From positions 11,387,914 to 11,451,913 of the forward strand of contig CM044964.1 in NCBI GenBank assembly GCA_024516035.1: a stretch of DNA of 64,000 nucleotides. The letters run 5' to 3'. Below the pieces are notes generated by a model. That model searched no databases, was not told the origin of the DNA, and saw only the letters and a program-made list of their open reading frames with translations. Positions 20,275 through 28,589 of this stretch are shown piece after piece (the first letter of the stretch is position 1; every line of letters begins with the position of its first letter). The translations under genes were made by a program, and so were the position numbers. Source of the DNA: Bactericera cockerelli. Taxonomy: Eukaryota > Arthropoda > Insecta > Hemiptera > Triozidae.

Positions 20275-22453
20275 TTAGGTTATGAACATTTTGAACAATA
20301 TCATCAACTGATGAATGGATATACAGCTGAAGATCATCAGCATACAAGTGGTAAGAGCTAAATTTTAAAACTGAAGAAATATCATTTATGAAAATTGAAA
20401 AAAGTATCGGTCCCAAAATACTACCTTGAGGAACCCCAGCAGACGTGAAATAACACGCAGAACAGGAATTTTCATGAAAAACGAATTGCTGACGGTCCCT
20501 TAAATATGAACTAAACCATTGAATAACATTGTGCGAAAAATTAAAATGTTTTGAGAGTTTGGCCAGAAGAATATCAAAATCCACAGAGTCAAAAGCTTTG
20601 CTAAAGTCAGATAGAAGTAACAAAGTAACTTTGGTATTATCCATACCCTTCCGGATATCGTCTGTTACTTTTATAAGAGCAGTAGTCGTGCTATGACCTG
20701 AGCGAAAACCAGATTGATGAGGATTAAACAGAAGATATTTATCACAAAATGTAATCATTTGAAGATGAACAACCTTTTCTAGTACTTTGGATAAAACGGG
20801 TAAGAGAGAAATCGGGCGGAAATCATTAAGATTGGTTGGTTTGGAAACTTTAGGAAGAGGAATAACACGACCAATTTTCCATTGTGTAGGAAATTTATTA
20901 GAAGTCAAAGAATAATTAATGATCTTAGTTAGTGGGTCCACAATGGTATCAAGAATAAGTTTAAGAAATCGAACCGAAAGATCATCAATACCGGATGCAT
21001 TAGATTTAATACTCATAAAAGCCTTTCTAACATCTGAAGAAGATATTTCTACAAAATTAAACTGAGGATGTGAAGGGTTTGGTTGCGCAATGATATTATC
21101 AATTAGATCACGCTTGTGGTTCGGTTGTAATATCATTGGTGGAGTTGTAAATTGTTTATTTAGATCATCAAGACTGAATTTAGAATCTAAATGCTTATTT
21201 GAAACATCAACATTAATGCCAAGACTTCGTAGAAATTTCCAGAGAGCTCTATCATCCTTACAAGAAGAAATACCCTGCGATATATGAAACTCTCTTGCAT
21301 CACGGACAGACTTGTTACAACGGTTACGAAGTAATTTGAACTGTTCAAATAATTCATTTGAACGCAAGCGTTTGTATTTACTAAAAGCCCAGTCTCTCCG
21401 CTTCATAAGTTTCAATATCTCAGGGGTAATCCAAGGTGTAGGAGGATTTTTCACTCTGGCTTTTTTCAGAGGAGCATGTTTATTGAGGAGTCTGGTAACC
21501 ATTTTTGTAAATAGTTCAATTTTAGCATCAATATCGTTTAATTCAGTCAGGCGATTCCATTCACACTCATTTGCATCATTAATCAGATCATCAGTCAAAA
21601 TATTTCTGAAATCCCTGAACTTGATTCCTCTAAAAGTAAATTTAACTCTACCAATTTGGTAGGCAAGATATATCATATCATGATGTGAGAAACCAGGCGC
21701 AGAAATTTGACCAAAATATTTAACTTTAATAGGGGATTTAACAATTGCAAGATCAAGTAAAGTACTACTATTATCTAGGTGATGGGTTGTACTTGACGGT
21801 AAAATAGTCATGTTAGTGGACCTAAAAATGGTTTTAAAACGTCTAGACAATAAGTTATCAATACTTAAATCGCAATTGAAATCCCCCATAATAATGACAT
21901 CTTCATAATTAATCAAATAAGTGGTTAGCAAATTTTCAATATCCTCTGAATAAGAAACCTGTGGAGGTCTATATATTACAACCAATAAAAGCTTTTTGTG
22001 ACAAAATTGAACTTCAAGTGCAATGTACTCTATTTTCCTAGGAATATTTCCATCAGAACATTCGAGTACTGAGAAGTCAATACCACAACGCAAATAAATA
22101 CCAACACCTCCACATGCTGAGTGTAATCTGTCATTTCTTATCAGATGATAGCCAGGTATATTAACCAGTGCGTCCGGTAAGGATGGCTTTAAAAAAGTTT
22201 CTGAGACAAGGACAGCATGAAGAGTGAGGTTACCAAATGTTGCGAGTAAATCAGTGTAATGAGAGACAAGGGATTGTGCGTTGATGTGAGCGGCTCTGAA
22301 TGAAGATGAATATGGAGTAAGCTGTTGGGTCAAAACATTAGACAATGAAGGAGAGTCACCATCACTGGATAATACAGAACCGTCAGATTCATTCAGGAAC
22401 ACATTACCTGGAAAAATAAATTCATTGCTGTCATTAACATTTTCTCTAGACAT
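20228..22453 (-). pseudogene. LINE ORF2: endonuclease and reverse transcriptase
   Basis: 741 codons, ATG at 22,453. Residues ~50-260 are an EEP endonuclease: INAQSL, VSETFL, GGVGIYLR, YRPP, IMGDFNCDLS, LLDLAIV and SHHDMIYL. Residues ~475-720 are the RT: NDFRPISLLPVLSKVLEK, QSGFRSGHSTTTAL, LLSDFSKAFDSVD, GVPQGSILGPILFSIFIND and HLYADDLQLY, with the catalytic Asp pair in YADD. It performs target-primed reverse transcription in intact relatives. It stops at 20,228, just after LNEDLQALQCW, where an internal deletion has fused it out of frame to the C-terminal region. The frame is otherwise open, so the copy is fairly young. Confidence 0.92.
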
Positions 22454-22916
22454 AAAATATAGGAAAAAAAGAAAAGAGGAGGAGGAGGAGGGGAAGGGGG
22501 AGGGTGGGAGAGAAGAGAAAAGAAAAGAAAATAAAAGTCCGACGACCAGATAAAAAAAAAAAGGTTTTTAACTGGAGTAGTATATATAAAAAAAAAAATA
22601 TATATATATAAATATACATAATGAATGTATCTGTGTATAATAAATTATGTACAGGGAATGTAATATCTCAGAAAGGCAAAAAAAAAAAAAAAAAAAAAAA
22701 ACCTGAAAAAAAAAAAAATGAAAAAAAAAAAAAAAATTAATCCGTGTACATTATTTGTATAAAATGTACAAAATAATAAATAAATAGAAAACATTAGTTT
22801 TCTTTAGTCGTACATAAGATAATAAAAAAAAAAAAAAAAATTAAAAAAAAAAAAGAAAAATATGTACGTACATAGAAGAAGAAGAAAGAAAAAATATTAT
22901 CTCGTCTACATTTCGT
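22454..22916 (-). other. LINE inter-ORF or 5' spacer with A-runs
   Basis: Several A-runs of 10-20, TATATA tracts and a GGA/GGAGG stretch (22,475-22,510) lie between the two LINE ORFs. There is no coding signal. Confidence 0.5.
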
Positions 22917-23140
22917 TTAGTGGGTTTTGCCTTTAGCGACAGGAATCAATGAGGTAGAAGACACAGATGAAGTAGAACCATGGAATGCTGACTTGGAAGG
23001 AGGAAGTTGAGGGAAGCTTGTAGAGTATGATGTTGGTGGTGGAACGGGCTGAATCACGCATTGGTTGTTCAACAGGTCATCAAGTTGGTTCAGTGAAGTA
23101 ATCTTGTGTTTTTTGTTATGGACTTTTACAATTATCTTTG
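22917..23140 (-). pseudogene. LINE ORF1 C-terminal remnant
   Basis: About 73 codons with no start. The tail includes SLNQLDDLLNNQCVI and a Pro/Ser-rich end with TSFPQLPPSKSAFHGS, then stop. No zinc knuckle or RRM is visible in what remains. It is cut at its 5' side by the end of the LINE insertion, so the copy is 5'-truncated within ORF1. The apparent ATG at 23,162 belongs to the flanking SINE. Confidence 0.55.
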
Positions 23141-23295
23141 GTTCGAAACCCAGCCGGGACATGACAAGTTATCCTCCCATTTGGGATTTTTACCACATAA
23201 TAATATGTCTTGTGGTCTTACTGCTGGAATAATGGGATTTTAATAGTAATAATTGGGCAGCATAAATAAGGCGATATTATTATTATTATTTTATT
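23141..23295 (+). mobile_element. S1 SINE body, right half
   Basis: GTTCGAAACCCAGCCGGGAC, ATGACAAGTTATCCTCCCAT, CTTACTGCTGGAATAATGGG, GGGCAGCATAAATAAGGCG and an (ATT)n tail complete the SINE whose head is at 19,259. Confidence 0.9.
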
Positions 23296-23299
23296 ATTA

Positions 23300-23538
23300 A
23301 TTTATTCGTCAACCATGTTACACCCTGTATACATACGAGTACATTCTGTGTAATGTTTTAATACAATCGACCAAGACACTATATGAGAGGTAAATGAACC
23401 TCATCCTAGGACATGGGCCTTGCTAGGGGGGAGTAGGGAGGATTTGGGGGGGGAGTAGATTCGGGACACCCACAGGGTGTAACTGTACAACATGGGACTC
23501 AGGACATTAATGAATGAGTGATAATTTGGCCCTTCTTA
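23300..23538. other. Unassigned DNA
   Basis: No gene. A G-rich stretch with two G-runs occurs near 23,427-23,455. Confidence 0.3.
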
Positions 23539-23540
23539 GG

Positions 23541-24022
23541 CGGCCACAACAAGGACCCTGGGCCTAGATCCTCGGTCGGCAATTAGCGGAACGCTGTCCG
23601 AATCTGGACCGCAAAGCTCTTCTTTTGTTCGGCTCGCGGACAGAACAAAAATTCGAGGCCCGAAAAAAAATCATTTTTTTCTCTTTCTTCAAAAAAAATC
23701 ACCGTCTGGCGAATGGGTGGATGAAGCCAATTCATTGTTTCTTAGTCCAAAGACCTCATTGGAGATGGAAATCATTGATTTTCCACAAGAAGTAGTCCTA
23801 ACAATGTGCAAAGAGATAGTATCGGCTGATGGTTTTTATTAATCATGACCGCGGAGGTTTTTCTCATGTTAATCCAGACCCTAACAGGATTATTTAATTG
23901 CTGACCCCTGCCCTAGACCTTAGTCCCACCACCTAGATATTGACGACACTCCGTTGATTTTCGGCACTCCGTTGAGGCCGCTTACCCTAAGGTCTAGGAT
24001 CGGGGCTTCGTTGTGGCCGCGG
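23541..24022. mobile_element. MITE carrying a nested hAT copy
   Basis: The left end CGGCCACAACAAGGACCCTG then GGCCTAG is mirrored at 23,993-24,022 by CTAGGATCGGGGCTTCGTTG then TGGCCGCG. The hAT-type element at 23,570-23,910 lies within it. A further related end (GGATCTAGGGTTCCGTTGTG) at 24,105-24,125 suggests a tandem or compound copy extending to about 24,142. Same family as 6,222-6,382. Confidence 0.6.
23570..23910. mobile_element. hAT-type element remnant
   Basis: The left end CCTCGGTCGGCAATTAGCGG and right end ATTGCTGACCCCTG are inverted. Flanks GCCTAGAT and CCCTAGAC match at 6 of 8 positions, as an aged 8-bp hAT duplication would. The + strand reads EMEIIDFPQEVVLTMCKE, reminiscent of the C-terminal part of hAT transposases (inference). 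Confidence 0.65.
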
Positions 24023-24149
24023 ACGATGGGCGGGACTGATTTGAAGCCGCTTACATTTAATATCATATTTAGATTATTTTGCGAGGTACTGGGGCTACCC
24101 TAGGATCTAGGGTTCCGTTGTGTTTGCGCACTTAGGGTGTTAACCAATA

Positions 24150-24434
24150 ATTTGGCCGGGATGACCTCGTTGTGTGACGTCAAATGTATTCCTTTTTCCA
24201 TTGAAACAGTATGCGAGAGCCAGCGTCGAGGGCGCTACAATGAAGTGTAAAGTAGGTTTATGGCAAAACAGAGCGGGCTGACGGCTTGGTCAGTGTCATT
24301 TAATTAACATTTCCTACACTGTGTTCCACTTGGAACTTGGAATTTGGTTCCGCTTGAAATTAAATTCAGTGGCACGAAACAACTTATAAATGTCGTTCAC
24401 ATAGTCTGAATACCTTGCCAGCACCACAGGGCTA
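24150..24434. other. Unassigned DNA
   Basis: Moderately CpG-rich. It contains GTGTGACGTCAAATG at 24,175 (a CRE-like octamer). No gene recognised. Confidence 0.3.
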
Positions 24435-24652
24435 GCCAGTGAGGATGGCGCGTTGAATACACCGGTTCTCGTAGGATCACCGAAGTTAAGCAACGTTAAG
24501 CGAGGTGAAAACTTCGTGATACTGGCATTCCGGCCCAACCCAGGCTGGGTGCTGTTAATGTGGTTAGCAGGATTCTGAGTTTCTTGCGAAAGGAGGGTAA
24601 CACCTCGGTCGTCATATGACCATGCAGTGGAAAGCGAAGTTAAACCAAAAAA
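24435..24652 (+). mobile_element. S5 5S-rRNA-headed SINE
   Basis: GATGGCGCGTTGAATACACC, GGTTCTCGTAGGATCACCGA and AGTTAAGCAACGTTAAGCGA match 5S rRNA through box A. The order continues with core CCCAACCCAGGCTGGGTG, then GGAGGGTAACACCTCGGTCG and GCGAAGTTAAACCA plus an A-run. The box C segment is missing compared with the copy at 27,304. Confidence 0.85.
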
Positions 24653-24711
24653 AAGTTTTGAGTAACGCTGTCACCAAAAGGGGCGAGGAAGGCTTGACAT
24701 TATCAAACAAT

Positions 24712-24851
24712 CATCATAGGGTGGCGTCATCGTGAACGATGGTAGCCAGACAGTGGAGGAATGACTCTTTACAAGGAGGCTAAATAATTGACAAGGGCCT
24801 TTAGAACCAAGCCAATGCTGGTCTACACCCTGTTTATAGTCCTCCAGCCAG
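24712..24851 (+). mobile_element. Minisatellite-ended retroposon with a 13-bp TSD
   Basis: Flanked by perfect direct repeats ATTATCAAACAAT at 24,699-24,711 and 24,852-24,864, which fixes the boundaries. The body is CATAGGGTGGCGTCATCGTG through AATGCTGGTCTACACCCTGT to a single monomer end CCTCCAGCCAG. The variable-length, 13-bp duplication argues for retroposition rather than cut-and-paste. No obvious tRNA or 5S head. Confidence 0.85.
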
Positions 24852-24864
24852 ATTATCAAACAAT

Positions 24865-25260
24865 ACTAATATTTAAAAAAAGAAATCAATACATTTTGAG
24901 GTAGGTAAGATTAATATCAATGGCAATGTTACAGACTTCTCTATGACTCATCCGAAGAGATAGGGCAGTTTATGCTAGGGGGGGGGAGAAAATCCATACC
25001 CTCTAATCACTATACGGCAGAGCTTAAAACAGTTACTACTAGGCGTGACGGAGGAGTTATTTATATCCCTATGTACAAAACGTATATCCCTATGTACAAA
25101 ATGTATATCCCTATGTACAAAATGCTCCGCGTTGACCTTGAAAACAATAGGGGTGGGAGGGAGAAAGGGGTGTGTACTTTAGAGGCGGGTAGGACTGATG
25201 AGGAGGGTGAGATTGATGCGTTCAAAGGGGTGTGAATGAGAATAAACAACCTCACTAGCT
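24865..25260. other. Unassigned, with a 21-bp triplicate
   Basis: TATATCCCTATGTACAAAATG is present three times at 25,058-25,122; 21 bp keeps the frame, giving YIPMYK repeats on the + strand. A G-run lies at 24,980-24,988. The 87-codon frame around it has no other coding support. Confidence 0.4.
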
Positions 25261-25267
25261 CAGTACC

Positions 25268-25320
25268 GAGCACTGGTAGTCAAGTGGTTAAGGCGCTAGT
25301 CTATGGTGATCCAGGTTTGA
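25268..25320 (+). mobile_element. tRNA-like SINE head fragment
   Basis: CTGGTAGTCAAGTGGTTAAG then GCGCTAGTC and GATCCAGGTTTGAA gives A-box and B-box-like segments. It is cut off by a GA-rich stretch. Confidence 0.45.
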
Positions 25321-25565
25321 AAGATAGAAAAAGGAGGGAGCTAGGGAGAGAGGGAGAGAGAGATGGAGTAACTGTGGAAGCGTAAGAGGGGGTAGGAAAT
25401 TTCTAGGAGATATACCTGCTAGAGGTGGATGGATATGAAAGATAGAAGAAGGAAGGAGGGAGGGAGAGAAAGAAAGAGAGAGATATAGAAGGATGGGTGT
25501 ATGTTAGAGAGATACAAAGAAGTGTGTGTGAGAGAAAGAGAAGGAGGAGGAGGAGGAAGAGAAGG
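25320..25565 (+). repeat. Purine-rich GGA/GAGA tract
   Basis: Imperfect GGAGGGAG, GAGAGAGA and AGAAGGAGGAG repeats, with a near-duplicate GAAAGATAGAA-AAGGAGGGAG at 25,318 and 25,437. Confidence 0.75.
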
Positions 25566-25762
25566 AAATGATAGGGAATGTTCTACTTTGACAGGAATCG
25601 AACCCGCGGGGAATCGACAGGAGGCAGAGCCAATATCCTCTTGAGTTGGGCCACGAAGCTGGGGCAGATGTTTCAATTCATCGCGTCTTGTTATCATCCT
25701 CATGAGCTGCGGAGCTATCAGCATTGTGATGATGATTATTATATTATCAGTATCAACAGTAG

Positions 25763-26020
25763 TAGTCACTGTGGCAGAGTGAGTTAGCGCACTAGGCATT
25801 GCACGCATGGTGACCTGGGTTCGATCCCCAGCGGGGTAGGGATTTTCCTGCTCTGTACTTGGATGCTCGGGGTCCACTCATACCTCGTGAGGAAAAATGA
25901 GTAACAGCGACCAGTGGCAGAATCATAGGCAAAAAAATAATACCTACAAGATATTGTAAATTAATGTGGTAAAGTCTTATGATTCTGCGCTACCCACTAA
26001 AATTGTGACATAATAACACC
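25763..26020 (+). mobile_element. S3 tRNA-type SINE
   Basis: GTCACTGTGGCAGAGTGAGT, GCGCACTAGGCATTGCACGC and GGTTCGATCCCCAGCGGGG form a tRNA-like head. The body has GTCCACTCATACCTCGTGAG, GAAAAATGAGTAACAGCGAC and a tail ACCCACTAAAATTGTGACAT. Near-complete. Confidence 0.9.
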
Positions 26021-26071
26021 AAGAAAAAGCATTATTATTATTATAATTATCAGTACCTATTACTCATTTTA

Positions 26072-26195
26072 ACCGACCTCAGTAGCTTCATCGAGAAGGC
26101 GGTGGTCTCGTAATCTGGAGGTCGATGGTTCAAGTCCCAAGTTAAGCATGCATTTAGTAAAGCGAGTTTGAGTAGTTGGGATATCACTACTCACA
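26072..26195 (+). mobile_element. S2 tRNA-type SINE
   Basis: CCGACCTCAGTAGCTTCATC, GTCGATGGTTCAAGTCCCAA and GCGAGTTTGAGTAGTTGGGA. The end is shortened. Confidence 0.85.
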
Positions 26196-26289
26196 TTATT
26201 ATTATCATAAATAGTAATATTGTTTTTTACATAATATATGGTTGTAGGTAGTATAATTGATCTTTGAATCCTTTTCTTAATGTCTTATC

Positions 26290-26402
26290 AGGTCATTCAA
26301 GACGGGATGTTTACCCGCCATTCGCTGGAAACTCACAAATCATGTACCCCACTTTAAGCTCACCCAGCCTGGGTTGGGCCGGGAATAGCTACTAGCATCA
26401 TG
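26290..26402 (-). mobile_element. S5 SINE, core and tail
   Basis: TTCAAGACGGGATGTTTACC, CGCCATTCGCTGGAAACTCA, CACCCAGCCTGGGTTGGGCC (+ strand). The 5S head is lost. Confidence 0.7.
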
Positions 26403-26780
26403 TTATTAATTTTATTAATTACTGTTTTTTTTTTTTAATACTGTTATTAATTTACTATCTCACTTTCATCGTTATCAGTAACCAACAGCATTATTATTTT
26501 CTTAATTTACATCAGTAGCAACAACAAAAAAATACTAGTTACTGTACATAACATTATAATTATAATGTTATCAGTATCATGGAGAGGATTTTATTATTGC
26601 ACGGAGTCTAGTATCTAATGGAGAGTGGAGGAGAGTCTAAAAATATACTCTCGGAAAGTGTTGCCCCTGCCTCGGAGATACAGAAGACACGAAACATTAG
26701 CCTTCTGTTCCATACAGGGTACTGTACAACACCCGGAACGTTTTTCTGTAATGTCGAAAACCCTGGAGTGTGTCTCGCTA
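26403..26780. other. Unassigned AT-rich DNA
   Basis: ATTATT-rich stretches and an AT palindrome ATTATAATTATAAT near 26,552. No gene. Confidence 0.35.
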
Positions 26781-26782
26781 GA

Positions 26783-27196
26783 GGACTATAAACAGAGAAG
26801 GGACTATAAGGAGAGAACGGACTATAAAGAGAGAACGGACTATAAAGAGAGAACGGACTATAAAGAGAGAACGGACTATAAAGAGAGAACGGACTATAAA
26901 GAGAGAACGGACTATAGAGAGAGAACGGACTATAAAGAGAGAACGGACTATAAAGAGAGAACGGACTACAAAGAGAGAACGGACTATAAAGAGAGAACGG
27001 ACTATAAAGAGAGAAGGGACTGTAAAGAGAGAACGGACTATAAAGAGAGAACGGACTATAAAGAGAGAACGGACTATAAAGAGAGAACGGACTACAAAGA
27101 GAGAACGGACTATAAAGAGAGAACGGACTATAAAGAGAGAACGGACTATAGAGAGAGAACGGACTATAAAGAGAGAACGGACTATAAAGAGAGAAC
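26783..27196 (+). repeat. 18-bp repeat, exactly 23 units, open on both strands
   Basis: GGACTATAAAGAGAGAAC repeated 23 times (414 bp); the first two units are variants (ACAGAGAAG and GGAGAGAAC). 18 bp preserves frame, so + reads DYKERT and minus reads SPFSLY for the whole length, giving 192- and 202-codon frames. Sparse substitutions (TAGAGA, TACAAA, TGTAAA) are scattered in both frames. The first unit shares GGACTATAAACAGNGA with the reverse complement of the 16,361 monomer, so it may descend from that retroposon's end. Confidence 0.92.
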
Positions 27197-27278
27197 ATAC
27201 TAGCCAACCCTAACAAGCCAGGCTAGCTTGCAGTTTTCCAAGGGATTAATGGCTTAGAAAATGTCCAAATCCCTCACG

Positions 27279-27284
<6 letters not shown>

Positions 27285-27319
<35 letters not shown>

Positions 27320-27568
27320 TGGGGTTTAACGTCGCTTTCAACTGCCATGGTCATATCACGACGGGGGTTTTACCCTCCATTCGCAGGAAACTCACAAACC
27401 TGCTACTCACATTGACCTCACCCAGCCTGAGTGGGGCCGGGAAAAGCCAGCGTCACGAGAATTAGAATTTGAATGGTCACCCATCCAAGTCTTAACCTCG
27501 CTGGATGTCGCTTAACTTCGGTGTTCTGAAGGGAACCGGTGTATTCAACATGCCATCGACGCTGGCTT
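27285..27568 (-). mobile_element. S5 5S-rRNA-headed SINE, near full length
   Basis: Best S5 copy. On the minus strand: 5'-GCCAGCGTCGATGGCATG, ACACCGGTTCCCTTCAGAAC, ACCGAAGTTAAGCGACATCC and CTTGGATGGGTGACC (complement at 27,475-27,489). These correspond to 5S rRNA positions from the start through box A and box C. A 3' core (CAGGCTGGG type) and AGTTGAAAGCGACGTTAAAC follow, then a 32-nt poly(A) seen as poly-T at 27,285-27,316. CTCACGATGATT precedes the poly-T. Confidence 0.92.
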
Positions 27569-27575
27569 AGGGCCT

Positions 27576-28415
27576 CAGAGCCCGTTCACACCGACTAAAA
27601 ACAGTTTTTTTACTGGGACAGTAATTTTACTGGTCCAGTATTTTTACTGAGTGGCGCATACATTTAAATGAGAGCGTTCACATCGGCAACGTTTTACTGT
27701 TAACAGTAAAAAAACTGGATCGACAGATTTTTACATCAGATTTTGCCACTAGAAACGGAAACAGTAGAAAAACTGGCCCAGTAAAAAAACTGTTTCTACA
27801 TCCAGTCGCTTGTACAATCAAATGGAGATGTTCACACTGCAGTCGGCACAGTTTTTATTGTTTCTGAAACCTATTATAATATCGTATTTTTCGAATGAAA
27901 ATTAATTCGTGTCTATTTGTGAGGCGCTACAATGGAAATCGGGGCGAGCAAATGACTTTTTGTTGGCGATCTGGTTCAAACTAGGTTCTATAGATAGGTA
28001 TGACTTGCTGCTATCTAGGGTTAGTGTTAGGGCCTTTCGTCACCTACTAGGGCCGAATTAGGGCCAAATAAGGGCCTTTTTGGAAAATCATAAATTCGGC
28101 TCTAGCGCCTCACTAATTATTAAATTAAATTTAGAAATGCTCCTTTTTGATACCTTTGTGCCACTATGGGATGATTCCACCATCTTCTCTTATTCCTTCG
28201 TTGTCGTTGCCGGTACCAGTACAAAAGCATTAATGTATTCACATCCATCACGTTCAAAGGCTTTATCACGAATGAACATAAAGAAAAGCATGGAAAAGTA
28301 GGACCAGTAAAAATACTGTTTGTAGCCTGTGTGAACGCACTCTGAGAAACAGTTTTTTTACTGGACACAGTAAAAAAACTGTTCCAGTAAAAACTGTTTT
28401 GGTGTGAACTAGCTC
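27576..28415. mobile_element. Harbinger-like DNA element
   Basis: The left end CAGAGCCCGTTCACACC is mirrored by GGTGTGAACTAGCTCT at the right. Subterminal AAACAGTTTTTTTACTGG-type words are repeated at both ends in both orientations. The minus strand (28,120-28,250) reads RRNKRRWWNHPIVAQR then YQKGAFLNLI, resembling the N-terminal region of PIF/Harbinger-type transposases. No catalytic DDE region remains. About 840 bp. Confidence 0.6.
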
Positions 28416-28491
28416 TCACGATGATTGATCGCACACAGAAATATGCCGTTCAGGACGAGCCAATTTTTCAAAAGTTGGCTGAGAAAACCAT

Positions 28492-28575
28492 CACCTAGGC
28501 TGGGTGAGGTTAATGTGGATAGTTGTGGCGTATCCCAGCGATTAGAGGGTAAAACCTTCGACCTTAACTCCTCAT
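28492..28575 (+). mobile_element. SINE core fragment
   Basis: CTAGGCTGGGTGAGGTTAAT, TGTGGATAGT and AGCGATTAGAGGGTAAAACC match the S5/S6 shared core only. Confidence 0.6.
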
Positions 28576-28589
28576 TATTAATTTAAAAA

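Larger units (their letters stand above)
19319..23140 (-). mobile_element. CR1-group non-LTR retrotransposon (LINE), defective
   Basis: Minus-strand element of about 3.8 kb. From its 5' end: a remnant of a first ORF, an A-rich spacer, an ORF with apurinic-type endonuclease and reverse transcriptase, a frame-shifted C-terminal ORF, then a 3' UTR with a perfect hairpin (19,496-19,510) and a terminal AAAT/TAAA-rich tail. RT motifs place it near CR1/L2-type elements (inference). It lies inside an S1 SINE, which fixes both ends. An internal deletion makes it inactive. Confidence 0.9.

Noticed and set aside
21090..21662. Plus-strand frames within 21.1-21.7 kb
   Set aside because: Antisense shadows of the LINE ORF2.
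27430..27568. Possible genuine 5S rRNA gene
   Set aside because: The 5S similarity is broken by substitutions and followed by a SINE body and poly(A), and several copies share that body.
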